Origin: Sediminibacillus massiliensis
GTDB lineage: Bacteria; Bacillota; Bacilli; Bacillales; Amphibacillaceae
Direction: 5' to 3'
Assembly: GCF_900156915.1 (NCBI RefSeq)
Contig: NZ_LT732535.1
Span: 215,624-279,623 of the forward strand
Length of the DNA: 64,000 nt
The position numbers and the translations under genes were made by a program. Positions 52,220 through 59,780 of the stretch are shown piece after piece. Positions within the stretch are counted from its first letter, which is position 1, and each line of letters begins with the position of its first letter. The notes beneath the pieces are model-generated. The model was given only the letters and a program-made list of their open reading frames with translations, had not been told where the DNA came from and did not search any database.

Positions 52220-52986
52220 AGTACACCGAAGAGCAGCATGAATTTATTCGTAAGGTTGCTCCCGGGAAATACAACGTGGAGATCGCGGAGCTTTTCAATG
52301 CGGAATTCGGAACAAATGTCACTGAAAGTCAGATAAAAAGTTTCAAGTCGAATCACAAAATAAAAAGCAACCTTGTGAAAAAACAGAGAACAAGCACGGG
52401 TCTTTTTACAAAGGAACAGGAAGCATTTATCAAAGACAATGTAAAAGGCCGTTCTAATCAAATGCTTGCCAAGCTGATCAATCAGACTTTTAATCTGTCC
52501 ATTACAACCAAGCAAATAAAAACCTGGAAAGCAAACCATCATCTTTCCAGTGGCCTAAAAGGCTCTGAGGGCACGGCACCACCAAACAAAGGCACAAAAG
52601 GTATCTACAATGTGGGCGGCAATAAAACTTCTTTCAAGAAAGGTCAAAAGCCGGTCAATTACAAACCAGTCGGATATGAACGTGTAGATAGTTACGGTTA
52701 CGTATTGGTGAAAGTTTCTAATGAAGGACCTTGGCACAAACGCTGGCGGGCGAAGCACAAGGTCCTTTGGGAAAAAGAACGTGGTCCAATCCCTCCAGGT
52801 CATAAACTGTTGTTCGCTGATCAAAACAAACAGAACATAACTTTGGACAACTTGATACTTGTCTCTAATAGACAAATGTCCACGTTGAACAAGAAGGGGT
52901 TGTTAACCAACAATCCCGATTATAACAGAACCAGTATCATTATGGCGGAATTGTACCAAAAGATAAGCGAGCGAAGCAGGAAATAA
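52216..52986 (+). CDS. HNH homing-type endonuclease
   Basis: 256 aa. Two N-terminal HTH-like repeats (YTEEQHEFIRK..TESQIKSFKSNH and FTKEQEAFIKD..TTKQIKTWKANH) bind DNA. The C-terminal HNH nuclease reads HKVLWEKERGPIPPGHKL then NITLDNL. It could be a freestanding homing endonuclease. It overlaps the previous gene by four bases. Confidence 0.87.
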   Translation: MKYTEEQHEFIRKVAPGKYNVEIAELFNAEFGTNVTESQIKSFKSNHKIKSNLVKKQRTSTGLFTKEQEAFIKDNVKGRSNQMLAKLINQTFNLSITTKQIKTWKANHHLSSGLKGSEGTAPPNKGTKGIYNVGGNKTSFKKGQKPVNYKPVGYERVDSYGYVLVKVSNEGPWHKRWRAKHKVLWEKERGPIPPGHKLLFADQNKQNITLDNLILVSNRQMSTLNKKGLLTNNPDYNRTSIIMAELYQKISERSRK

Positions 52987-53000
52987 AGGAGAGCAAGCTC

Positions 53001-53492
53001 ATGTCCTATTATGTTGAACCTCAACACTATGAAACTGCTAAATCAAACGGTATCTCCAAAAAGCATGTAGACAATCGCTTCTATGAAAAAGGTTGGCACA
53101 TTCAACGAGCCATCTCTCAGCCTGTAATGAAAAGAAGCAGCCGTGACTGGGATAAATGGGAAAGCCGTGCAAAAGTAACAAGATCGACTTACATGCAAAG
53201 AGTAAGAGGAGGTTGGAGTCATGAAAATGCTGCGTTGACTCCACCTTTATCTCCTTACCAAGTCGCCGAAAGAAATAATCGCTCCAGAAAGATATTTTCG
53301 CCAGCTCAAGAGCTGCAGATGGAAGCTAACGGCATTCATAGAGCTACTGCTTACATGAGAGTAAAGAAGTTGGGCTGGACGAAAGAAGATGCTGTGAGCG
53401 TGCCTGTGATCGAGAATAATGAAAGTTTAAAGCGGGCGAGAAGTAAAAGCGGAATGCAAAAACTAGTCTTTGGTCAATCCATGCACAGTTAA
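53001..53492 (+). CDS. Phage protein with three HTH-like repeats
   Basis: 163 aa built of three copies of a roughly 28-residue unit of the form T..R....GW....A...P: about 10-42 (NGISKKHVDNRFYEKGW), 57-83 (TRSTYMQRVRGGW) and 108-135 (NGIHRATAYMRVKKLGW). The unit resembles the modular HTHs of homing nucleases, so it probably binds DNA, but no catalytic domain is present. It sits between the HNH and sigma factor genes. Confidence 0.7.
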   Translation: MSYYVEPQHYETAKSNGISKKHVDNRFYEKGWHIQRAISQPVMKRSSRDWDKWESRAKVTRSTYMQRVRGGWSHENAALTPPLSPYQVAERNNRSRKIFSPAQELQMEANGIHRATAYMRVKKLGWTKEDAVSVPVIENNESLKRARSKSGMQKLVFGQSMHS

Positions 53493-53521
53493 CGCTGTAG
53501 CCTGAGAAAGAGGGGAGTACT

Positions 53522-54220
53522 TTGGAAGAAGTGAGAAAGGTGATAAATGGTGAACCGATGACCGAAGAAGAATGTTTGCGAAAAAATATAGGTCTTGTCT
53601 GCAAAGTGGCCAAAAAATACGTTATAGCTACCAAGTATAACCTCATAACTATGGATGATTTGGTCCATCAAGGATACTTGGGGCTGATATATGCTTTCAG
53701 GAATTATGACCCTGCCTATGGGTCTGCATTTTCCAGCTTTGCAGTTCCGTGTATTGAGGGGGATATCCTTAAGTTTCTCCGAGATAAATCAACTGTGGTT
53801 AAAATTCCTAGGTCATTATTTGAGTTGGCGAATCAAATCAAGAAACAAGGGCTATCTGACAAGACTGGCAAAGAAATAGCGATAACTCTTAATGTTGATC
53901 TTAGAAAAGTGCAAGATGCTTTGAAAAGCATGGAATCCACTAAATCTATAGATAGCAAGGTTCGTCTCAATAACACTGATGTTGTTACTCTGGCTGATCA
54001 AATAGGTAAAGATAATGATTTTACGGAAGGTACGGTCCAGGATTTCCTGTCCAAATTACCGGAGGGGCTGCGGACCATCGTCGAGATGAAAATGGATGGT
54101 TACTCTCAAAAGGAGATAGGCTCCTTCTTATCCGTTAGTCAACCTACTATCTCTAAAAGTATTAAAGTGGCCAGGAAGCTTTATAAGGAATATTCAAGTT
54201 TAGAAAAAGTGGCTCAGTAG
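53522..54220 (+). CDS. Phage-encoded sigma-70 family factor (SigB/F/G-like)
   Basis: 232 aa. Region 2 (about 17-105) has MDDLVHQGYLGLIYAFRNYD and FSSFAVPCIEGDILKFLRD, followed by KIPRSLFEL as in the general-stress and sporulation sigma factors. Region 3 is short, and region 4 ends with YSQKEIGSFLSVSQPTISK (HTH). It would redirect RNA polymerase to phage or host genes. TTG 53522 start with GAGGGGAG upstream. Confidence 0.88.
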   Translation: MEEVRKVINGEPMTEEECLRKNIGLVCKVAKKYVIATKYNLITMDDLVHQGYLGLIYAFRNYDPAYGSAFSSFAVPCIEGDILKFLRDKSTVVKIPRSLFELANQIKKQGLSDKTGKEIAITLNVDLRKVQDALKSMESTKSIDSKVRLNNTDVVTLADQIGKDNDFTEGTVQDFLSKLPEGLRTIVEMKMDGYSQKEIGSFLSVSQPTISKSIKVARKLYKEYSSLEKVAQ

Positions 54221-54252
54221 ACACAAAATACGAACTAAAAAGGAGAATGAAA

Positions 54253-54474
54253 ATGGATTTAAGAAAAGCAATGGAAACTGTTACTAGAGATGTATTACAG
54301 AATAATCAAGGTAATATTTATTTTGAAATTCCAGAAGAAAAGATTGAGGACATTGTAATTTCAGCAACAAATAACGATGATTTTTTAATTCGGTTTACAG
54401 AAATATTTGAGGAACTTGTAAACGAGTATCTTGAAGACCACGCCGATGAGTTTGATATTTACGAAGAAGATTAA
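54253..54474 (+). CDS. Acidic phage protein, unknown
   Basis: 73 aa with a strongly acidic C-terminus (EDHADEFDIYEED). ATG 54253 is seven bases after AAAAGGAG; ATG 54247 is also in frame. DNA mimicry is possible but unsupported. Confidence 0.55.
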   Translation: MDLRKAMETVTRDVLQNNQGNIYFEIPEEKIEDIVISATNNDDFLIRFTEIFEELVNEYLEDHADEFDIYEED

Positions 54475-54515
54475 TTTATAGTCCGAGTAAAAGGCGACTT
54501 AAAGGAGGTTAATCA

Positions 54516-54728
54516 ATGTCTAGTATATTCAGACACTATAAAGGTGGAATATACAAACCTGTTTGTACTGCAGTGAACTCAGAAACCGGTGAGAGATTAG
54601 TAATCTACGAAGGTCTGGACGGGAAGATTTGGGCTAGACCTGAAAAAATGTTTAAAGGAACCGTTTGGGTGGATGGCAAAGAAGTATATCGTTTTGAAAA
54701 TATCGGGCAATTCAACATGTGCAGGTGA
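54516..54728 (+). CDS. DUF1653 family protein
   Basis: 70 aa with HYKGGIYKPVCTAVNSETGE, LVIYEGLDGKIWARPEKMF, the pattern of DUF1653. Function unknown. AAAGGAGG upstream. Confidence 0.82.
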   Translation: MSSIFRHYKGGIYKPVCTAVNSETGERLVIYEGLDGKIWARPEKMFKGTVWVDGKEVYRFENIGQFNMCR

Positions 54729-54736
54729 TCCGGCTG

Positions 54737-54934
54737 ATGCCCAGGACGATGAAACATGAATACGCCATTTACAAAGGCGAAGAGTTGCTTTGTATGGGAA
54801 ATGCCAAAGAGTGTGCAGAGGCATTGGGAGTTCGCGTCAAGACCATTTACTACTATGCCACTCCGTCACAAGTTAATCGCATCAAAACCGAAGGTATAGT
54901 TGCCGTTAAATTAAATGATTCAGAAAGGGAGTGA
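54737..54934 (+). CDS. Small phage protein, predicted HTH
   Basis: 65 aa; EYAIYKGEELLCMGNAKECAEALGVRVKTIYYY is a strand followed by a helix-turn-helix-like segment, a type common in Firmicute phages. The start is uncertain (GTG 54719, ATG 54737 or ATG 54749). Confidence 0.65.
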   Translation: MPRTMKHEYAIYKGEELLCMGNAKECAEALGVRVKTIYYYATPSQVNRIKTEGIVAVKLNDSERE

Positions 54935-54939
54935 CCTAA

Positions 54940-55098
54940 ATGAAAGATTCAACAGCTCAAGCTTTGATTTGGCTGGCTTGTTCAATAGTAATAACTACCG
55001 GAATTATCGTGACAGGTAAGTTATCACCTTTATGGGCTTTGTTAATTCCTACTTTAGTATCCTTTTCGTCTTCTGGAGAAAGAGAGAAAAAACAGTGA
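54940..55098 (+). CDS. Two-span membrane peptide
   Basis: 52 aa with two hydrophobic stretches (about 8-25 and 28-43) and a basic end. GGGAG upstream. Function unknown. Confidence 0.55.
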   Translation: MKDSTAQALIWLACSIVITTGIIVTGKLSPLWALLIPTLVSFSSSGEREKKQ

Positions 55099-55247
55099 AA
55101 CTGCAAAGGTGCCCTAGGTGTAATCTTCTCACCCCAATATCAAGGGCTTTACCTTACAGAAATGAACGGATTTGCCAGCTGTGTTACGTAAAAATACCGG
55201 AAGCGGAACGAACAAAAGCGATATTGGAGGAGGAATCAGATGATTAA
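55095..55247 (+). CDS. Small zinc-finger protein
   Basis: 50 aa with CPRC and CQLC pairs, 22 residues apart. GTG start inside the end of the previous gene, and it overlaps the next gene. Not further recognised. Confidence 0.6.
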   Translation: MKLQRCPRCNLLTPISRALPYRNERICQLCYVKIPEAERTKAILEEESDD

Positions 55248-55434
55248 ATGGATAGCTTTAGCTGCCGCATTTTCCGGAATAGGCGCCGTTTTAGCAATTC
55301 AACTTGTCTGCAACATAGCAATAGTAACACAACGTAAGTCCCTTCTTACTTTTAAAGAGTATTTCGCATTAATGGCCATAGGTTTTTCACTTATTGGTAT
55401 TGCTTATGTTCTTTGGCAACAAATATCATATTAA
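55240..55434 (+). CDS. Two-span membrane protein
   Basis: 64 aa with membrane segments about 4-28 and 42-60. GGAGGAGGAA upstream. Function unknown; a superinfection or membrane-linked role is conceivable only. Confidence 0.6.
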   Translation: MIKWIALAAAFSGIGAVLAIQLVCNIAIVTQRKSLLTFKEYFALMAIGFSLIGIAYVLWQQISY

Positions 55435-55455
55435 AAACTTTTAGGAGTGAATTCG

Positions 55456-55605
55456 ATGACTGATCAAGAAAAACTGTCCCGTTTAAAAGGGTATTTCGAA
55501 ACGGCTCATTTTGATACATCTTTAGGTCATTTCCGGAAAGAAGTCATTTGGCTGGCAGACCACGCCACGAGGCTTCAAAAACAGTTAATGGAGGCGAAGA
55601 AATGA
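55456..55605 (+). CDS. Small phage protein, unknown
   Basis: 49 aa starting MTDQEKLSRLKGYFETAHF, helical. TAGGAGTGA upstream. It overlaps the next start by four bases. Confidence 0.55.
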   Translation: MTDQEKLSRLKGYFETAHFDTSLGHFRKEVIWLADHATRLQKQLMEAKK

Positions 55606-55871
55606 AAGATAGATTCTTCATTCAAGTTAGAAAAGGACCAATAAATGCATTAGATTACATCATGAACAGTGCAGGAGATACAAAGGATTGGGAGTCTTTA
55701 CCATGGTCCTTTGATGAATATGAAAAAGCTAAAAGAGAGTGCGAACTAAAAATTAAAGGCGGCCATAGAGCACACGATATAAGAGTTTGCGAGGTAGTGG
55801 GTACATTCGAAGCTGAAATAAACGTAAAATCATCAAGCGATAAGTACGTGTCAGCGGAGGCGAAGAAATGA
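55602..55871 (+). CDS. Small phage protein, unknown
   Basis: 89 aa, alpha/beta; the KDWESLPWSFDEYEKAKRECE segment is helical. Ribosome site GGAGGCGAAGAA directly before the ATG. Not recognised. Confidence 0.6.
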   Translation: MKDRFFIQVRKGPINALDYIMNSAGDTKDWESLPWSFDEYEKAKRECELKIKGGHRAHDIRVCEVVGTFEAEINVKSSSDKYVSAEAKK

Positions 55872-56083
55872 ACAGCAGTCCGTATGAACATGTCAGGAAA
55901 ATTGTAGACAGTCAATGCACCGGTGAAGAAAGAATGGCTGTTCTTGCTTATTTAGATCTCCAACATGCTTGCAATACAAGACTGGAGAAAGCCGTGAAGA
56001 AAATTGCAAAATTTGATTCGCAAGAATCGTCAGCTAGATATTTGCAAGATATCGCTAAACGCTCATTGGAGGAGCCCACATGA
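55868..56083 (+). CDS. Small phage protein, unknown
   Basis: 71 aa, helical. It has the same GGAGGCGAAGAAATGA translation-start block as the preceding gene. Not recognised. Confidence 0.6.
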   Translation: MNSSPYEHVRKIVDSQCTGEERMAVLAYLDLQHACNTRLEKAVKKIAKFDSQESSARYLQDIAKRSLEEPT

Positions 56084-56292
56084 GACGTAAATCCAGGCAA
56101 AAGGGAGAGGTTTATCGGCCGGTCGCAACCGTACGAAAAGAAAGAAAAGGCACTCCGACAAAACTGGAAATAGGCGGCAAAATATACGCTTTGGACGGCA
56201 ATACCAAGCAGAACACCATCAAAAACTTGAATCTTAAAATAACCCATTTGAAGAATGAGCTGGAAAAGCAAAGGAGGAATTCCGGTGATTGA
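56080..56292 (+). CDS. Basic coiled-coil phage protein
   Basis: 70 aa, Arg/Lys-rich, with a C-terminal coiled coil (NLNLKITHLKNELEKQRR). TTGGAGGAG upstream. Probably binds nucleic acid; not recognised. Confidence 0.6.
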   Translation: MRRKSRQKGEVYRPVATVRKERKGTPTKLEIGGKIYALDGNTKQNTIKNLNLKITHLKNELEKQRRNSGD

Positions 56293-56689
56293 GATAGTGG
56301 AAGGTTCCTTAGTTGAATCGAAAGAGAAAATGAAAGAATTTCAAAAACCGATTCAATCTTATTTATCCTCTCTCAAGAAGTCTGCGAGACCAAAAGATAG
56401 ACCGAAAAAGGTTGCCGATATGATCGAAGCCGAAGAAGACTTTCTATATTTTTTCCGAGTGAGTGAAATGGCTCCGGTCCAAATCGGAAGCATTGTCGTT
56501 AACTACAAGAAATATGAAAAGCTAATGAAAAAGCTGAAACGGTTCCAGGTCTTTGTAAAAGTGGAAGATGACAAATTGGTGATTGCTTACCACGATAAAA
56601 ACACTAAAGGCCGGATGGAGTTGTATGATCTTTCTTCCAAAACCGAGGGGATGGATTTCCTTCCAAAAGCAGATATCCGGAATGAGTAA
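56285..56689 (+). CDS. Phage protein, unknown
   Basis: 134 aa, Lys/Glu-rich helical N-terminus then strands. GTG 56285 start after AAGGAGGAATT. Lies just before the VirE primase. Not recognised. Confidence 0.65.
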   Translation: MIEIVEGSLVESKEKMKEFQKPIQSYLSSLKKSARPKDRPKKVADMIEAEEDFLYFFRVSEMAPVQIGSIVVNYKKYEKLMKKLKRFQVFVKVEDDKLVIAYHDKNTKGRMELYDLSSKTEGMDFLPKADIRNE

Positions 56690-56719
56690 TGTCAGGCGAC
56701 AGAGAAAGTAGGTGAATCC

Positions 56720-59158
56720 ATGGTATTGCAACATGACAGACAAATGGCCATATCGGCTGCAGGTAGTAGAAAAGCAACGCAATGGCCGGCACAAACACTG
56801 TACTGGTCCGATATGGTGGACAAGCTGCGGACGGCGGTGCGGGGCACGGAAACACTGGAAGAATACCTGAAACTGCCAAAGACCAAGCAAGATGAATTAA
56901 AGGATGTCGGGGGCTTTGTAGCCGGTACGCTTGCCAATAACCGCAGGAAAGCTTCCAATGTTACGGGACGGGAGATTGTCACCCTTGATTTGGACAACAT
57001 CCCTGCAGGCGGTACACAGGACGTACTCAAACGACTCGAAGGACTTGGATGTGCTTATGCCACTTACAGCACCCGGAAACATGAAGAGGGGAAGCCCCGG
57101 TTACGGGTGCTTGCCCCCATTGATCGGACCGTCACGGCAGACGAATATGAACCATTGGCAAGGAAACTTGCTTCCATCATCGGGATGTCCTTGGCCGATC
57201 CGACTACCTTTGAAGCCTCCAGGCTCATGTATTGGCCGAGCTGCTGTGCGGATAGTCAGTACGTTTTCCAATGTGCCGATAAACCATTTCTCAATGCTGA
57301 CGGGCTCCTTGCCACTTACAGCGACTGGCGGAACATACAAGAATGGCCGGAAGTACCCGGTGCCACTCAATCGCATACGAGACTTGCGGCAAAACAAGGC
57401 AACCCGATGGAAAAACGTGGTGTCGTCGGTGCTTTTTGCCGGCAGTATGATGTTCATTCTGCGATTGAAACGTTTCTCCCGGGAGTTTATACGCCTACTG
57501 ATGATGGGCGGTACACATTCGTAGATGGTTCCACGGTAGGCGGGGCAGTCGTGTACGATGACGGTTTGTTCTTGTATTCCCATCACGCAACGGATCCGTG
57601 CAGCGGGCGCCTGGTCAATGCATTCGATTTGGTAAGGTTGCATAAATACGGAGACGAAGACGACGAGGCGAAACCGGAAACGCCGGTGAACAAGCTTCCG
57701 TCTTTCGTACAGATGAGCGCTTTCGCCCTTAATGATGCAGGGGTTGCGACCATTATCAATCAAGAACGATATGAACAAGCGATGGAGGATTTCGGAAGTC
57801 CGGAGACAGCACCATCACCCACTTCCACGGATACCCCGTCAACAAAAGAGGACATCAATTGGATAAGAGAGCTGAAGATAAATGCTACGACTGGGCAACC
57901 TCAAAAAACGATTGAGAATATCCTGGTTGCTCTGGAAGGTGAAAATAACTTAAAAGGCCGCATCAAGCTAGATGAGTTTGCAGATTCTGTCGTAGGGGTT
58001 GCGCCTCTTCCATGGGCACCGAGGAACAAGGAAAACGGGGAGTTTAAGTGGAGCGAAAAGGATGATTCCGGACTGATCATTTATTTGGAACGGATATTGG
58101 GGTTTCAATCCAAAGAAAAGCTGATGCATGCCCTTAATCAGTGTGCGGCGAATCATTCCTTCAACCCTGTCACGTCTTATCTGGACGGTTTGAAATGGGA
58201 TGGGGTAAAGCGTTTGGACACTCTGTTCATCGATTATCTGGGTGCTGCAGATACTCCCTATACAAGAGCTGTCACACGGAAGTCTTTTACTGCTGCCGTG
58301 GCCAGAGCCATGAATCCGGGGCTTAAATACGATACGATGCCCGTGCTTACCGGGGAGCAAGGTCTCGGTAAGTCCACCTTGATTCATAAAATGGGCAAAT
58401 CCTGGTTCACGGATGCCGTGGAATCCTTCGAGGGAAAAGAAGCCGCAGAGTTACTTCAAGGTGTATGGATAGTCGAAATCGGCGAAATGAGTGCCTATAA
58501 TAAATCGGACTTAAACACAATCAAAGGTTTCTTGACCCGGACAGAGGACCAGTATCGAGCTGCATATGCACGTAAAACGGAAAAGCACCCAAGACGTTGC
58601 GTGTTCTTCGGTACCAGTAACCGTAACGATTATCTAAAGGATCCAACCGGGGGTAGACGTTTTTTGCCTATTGACGTAGGGATTCAGCAGCCGGTTAAAA
58701 GTGTATTCGATGCTTTAGACGGTGTAGTGGATCAGTTGTGGGCGGAAGCCGTGTGGAATTGGAGGCTGGGCGAGTCGCTGATTTTAACAGGTGAATTGCT
58801 GCAGGAGGCAAAGCGTCAGCAGGAAGGCCACGCAGAACAGGATCCTTGGGAGAGTATCATTCGCGAATTTGTAGAACGGAAAGTGCCTTTAGAATGGAAT
58901 AAAAAAGATGTCGGCACCAGGAAATTATATTGGTCCGGAGAGTTTAAAGACGGGCAAGCAGAAACCGTCGATCGGGACCGGATATGTGCAGCAGAAATAT
59001 GGGTCGAGTGTTTCAATGAAAAAATGAACCGAATGAGACGGGTTGAAACCATGCGCATTAATGACATCCTGAGCAACATAGAAGGGTGGAAAAAGAAAAC
59101 TTCTTCTTTGCGTTTCGGACCTTATGGGAAGGTGAAAGGCGGATATTTCCGAGAGTGA
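56720..59158 (+). CDS. VirE/VapE-type phage primase-helicase
   Basis: 812 aa. The N-terminal part is like archaeo-eukaryotic primase/PolDom fold, with D90 and D92 in VTLDLDNIP and a following STRKHEEGKPRLRVL segment. The C-terminal part is the virulence-associated E superfamily 3-like helicase with P-loop GEQGLGKST (K551), VEIGEMSA (Walker B) and an SNRNDYLKDPTGGRR sensor region. It would prime and unwind phage DNA at the neighbouring iteron region. TAGGTGA precedes the ATG. Confidence 0.9.
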   Translation: MVLQHDRQMAISAAGSRKATQWPAQTLYWSDMVDKLRTAVRGTETLEEYLKLPKTKQDELKDVGGFVAGTLANNRRKASNVTGREIVTLDLDNIPAGGTQDVLKRLEGLGCAYATYSTRKHEEGKPRLRVLAPIDRTVTADEYEPLARKLASIIGMSLADPTTFEASRLMYWPSCCADSQYVFQCADKPFLNADGLLATYSDWRNIQEWPEVPGATQSHTRLAAKQGNPMEKRGVVGAFCRQYDVHSAIETFLPGVYTPTDDGRYTFVDGSTVGGAVVYDDGLFLYSHHATDPCSGRLVNAFDLVRLHKYGDEDDEAKPETPVNKLPSFVQMSAFALNDAGVATIINQERYEQAMEDFGSPETAPSPTSTDTPSTKEDINWIRELKINATTGQPQKTIENILVALEGENNLKGRIKLDEFADSVVGVAPLPWAPRNKENGEFKWSEKDDSGLIIYLERILGFQSKEKLMHALNQCAANHSFNPVTSYLDGLKWDGVKRLDTLFIDYLGAADTPYTRAVTRKSFTAAVARAMNPGLKYDTMPVLTGEQGLGKSTLIHKMGKSWFTDAVESFEGKEAAELLQGVWIVEIGEMSAYNKSDLNTIKGFLTRTEDQYRAAYARKTEKHPRRCVFFGTSNRNDYLKDPTGGRRFLPIDVGIQQPVKSVFDALDGVVDQLWAEAVWNWRLGESLILTGELLQEAKRQQEGHAEQDPWESIIREFVERKVPLEWNKKDVGTRKLYWSGEFKDGQAETVDRDRICAAEIWVECFNEKMNRMRRVETMRINDILSNIEGWKKKTSSLRFGPYGKVKGGYFRE

Positions 59159-59164
59159 AAAAAT

Positions 59165-59334
59165 GTCAACCTTGTACTGAAAAAATGTCAACTTTGTACC
59201 AAAATGTCAACCTTCCAAAAATTGGGAAAGTCAACCTTGTCAACTTTAAAATTTTAGAAAGTTGACGGGTAAGGTTGACGGCAAAACCCTTGATATATCT
59301 ATATTCTTTACTATTTGTCAACTTTGTCAACTTT
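59165..59334. repeat. Iteron array: probable phage replication origin
   Basis: Nine copies of GTCAAC(C/T)TT start at 59165, 59187, 59206, 59230, 59239, 59317 and 59326, with two inverted at 59258 and 59271. Two pairs are directly abutting. A very AT-rich stretch (59281-59360) could be the unwinding element. It lies in the 310-bp gap after the VirE helicase gene. Confidence 0.75.
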
Positions 59335-59468
59335 AAATATATAAAAATATAAAAATAGGTAATATAGGGGTACTAGCTATTATTAGCATATGCCTAACAC
59401 GCCTGTTTTAGAACTATACACGTGCATGGGGGTTTAAAGTAGTCACGCAGGAAAGCGAGGTATGAAAA

Positions 59469-59780
59469 ATGAGAGAGCGAGACATAGAAGAGTATCTCCG
59501 AAAAGAAGTAAAAAAAGCAGGTGGTAAGGCTTATAAATTTGAGTCGCCAGGTAACGACGGGGTGCCAGACAGGATGGTTATTTTTCCAAATAACACAATT
59601 TACTTTGTTGAGCTAAAAGCACCGGGTAAAAAGCCAAGACCATTGCAAATTAAACAAATGCGAGATTTAAAGAATTTCGGCTGCGTTGTAACAGTGATTG
59701 ACAGTAAAGAAAAAGTAGACCGGCTTATTGACACGGTGAAAAGAGTTGTATTCGGAGAAGAAAGCGAGGAAGAGGAATGA
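59469..59780 (+). CDS. VRR-NUC nuclease
   Basis: 103 aa PD-(D/E)xK nuclease of the stand-alone VRR-NUC family. Catalytic pattern GVPDRM, then FVELKAPGKKP. Phage VRR-NUC proteins usually accompany an SNF2 helicase, as here, and may cut branched DNA. The stop overlaps the helicase start. Confidence 0.9.
   Translation: MRERDIEEYLRKEVKKAGGKAYKFESPGNDGVPDRMVIFPNNTIYFVELKAPGKKPRPLQIKQMRDLKNFGCVVTVIDSKEKVDRLIDTVKRVVFGEESEEEE

Noticed and set aside
59165-59334. CRISPR array
   Set aside because: Repeats are only 9 bp, some are inverted or abutting, and spacers are irregular; an iteron origin fits better. No cas genes are present.
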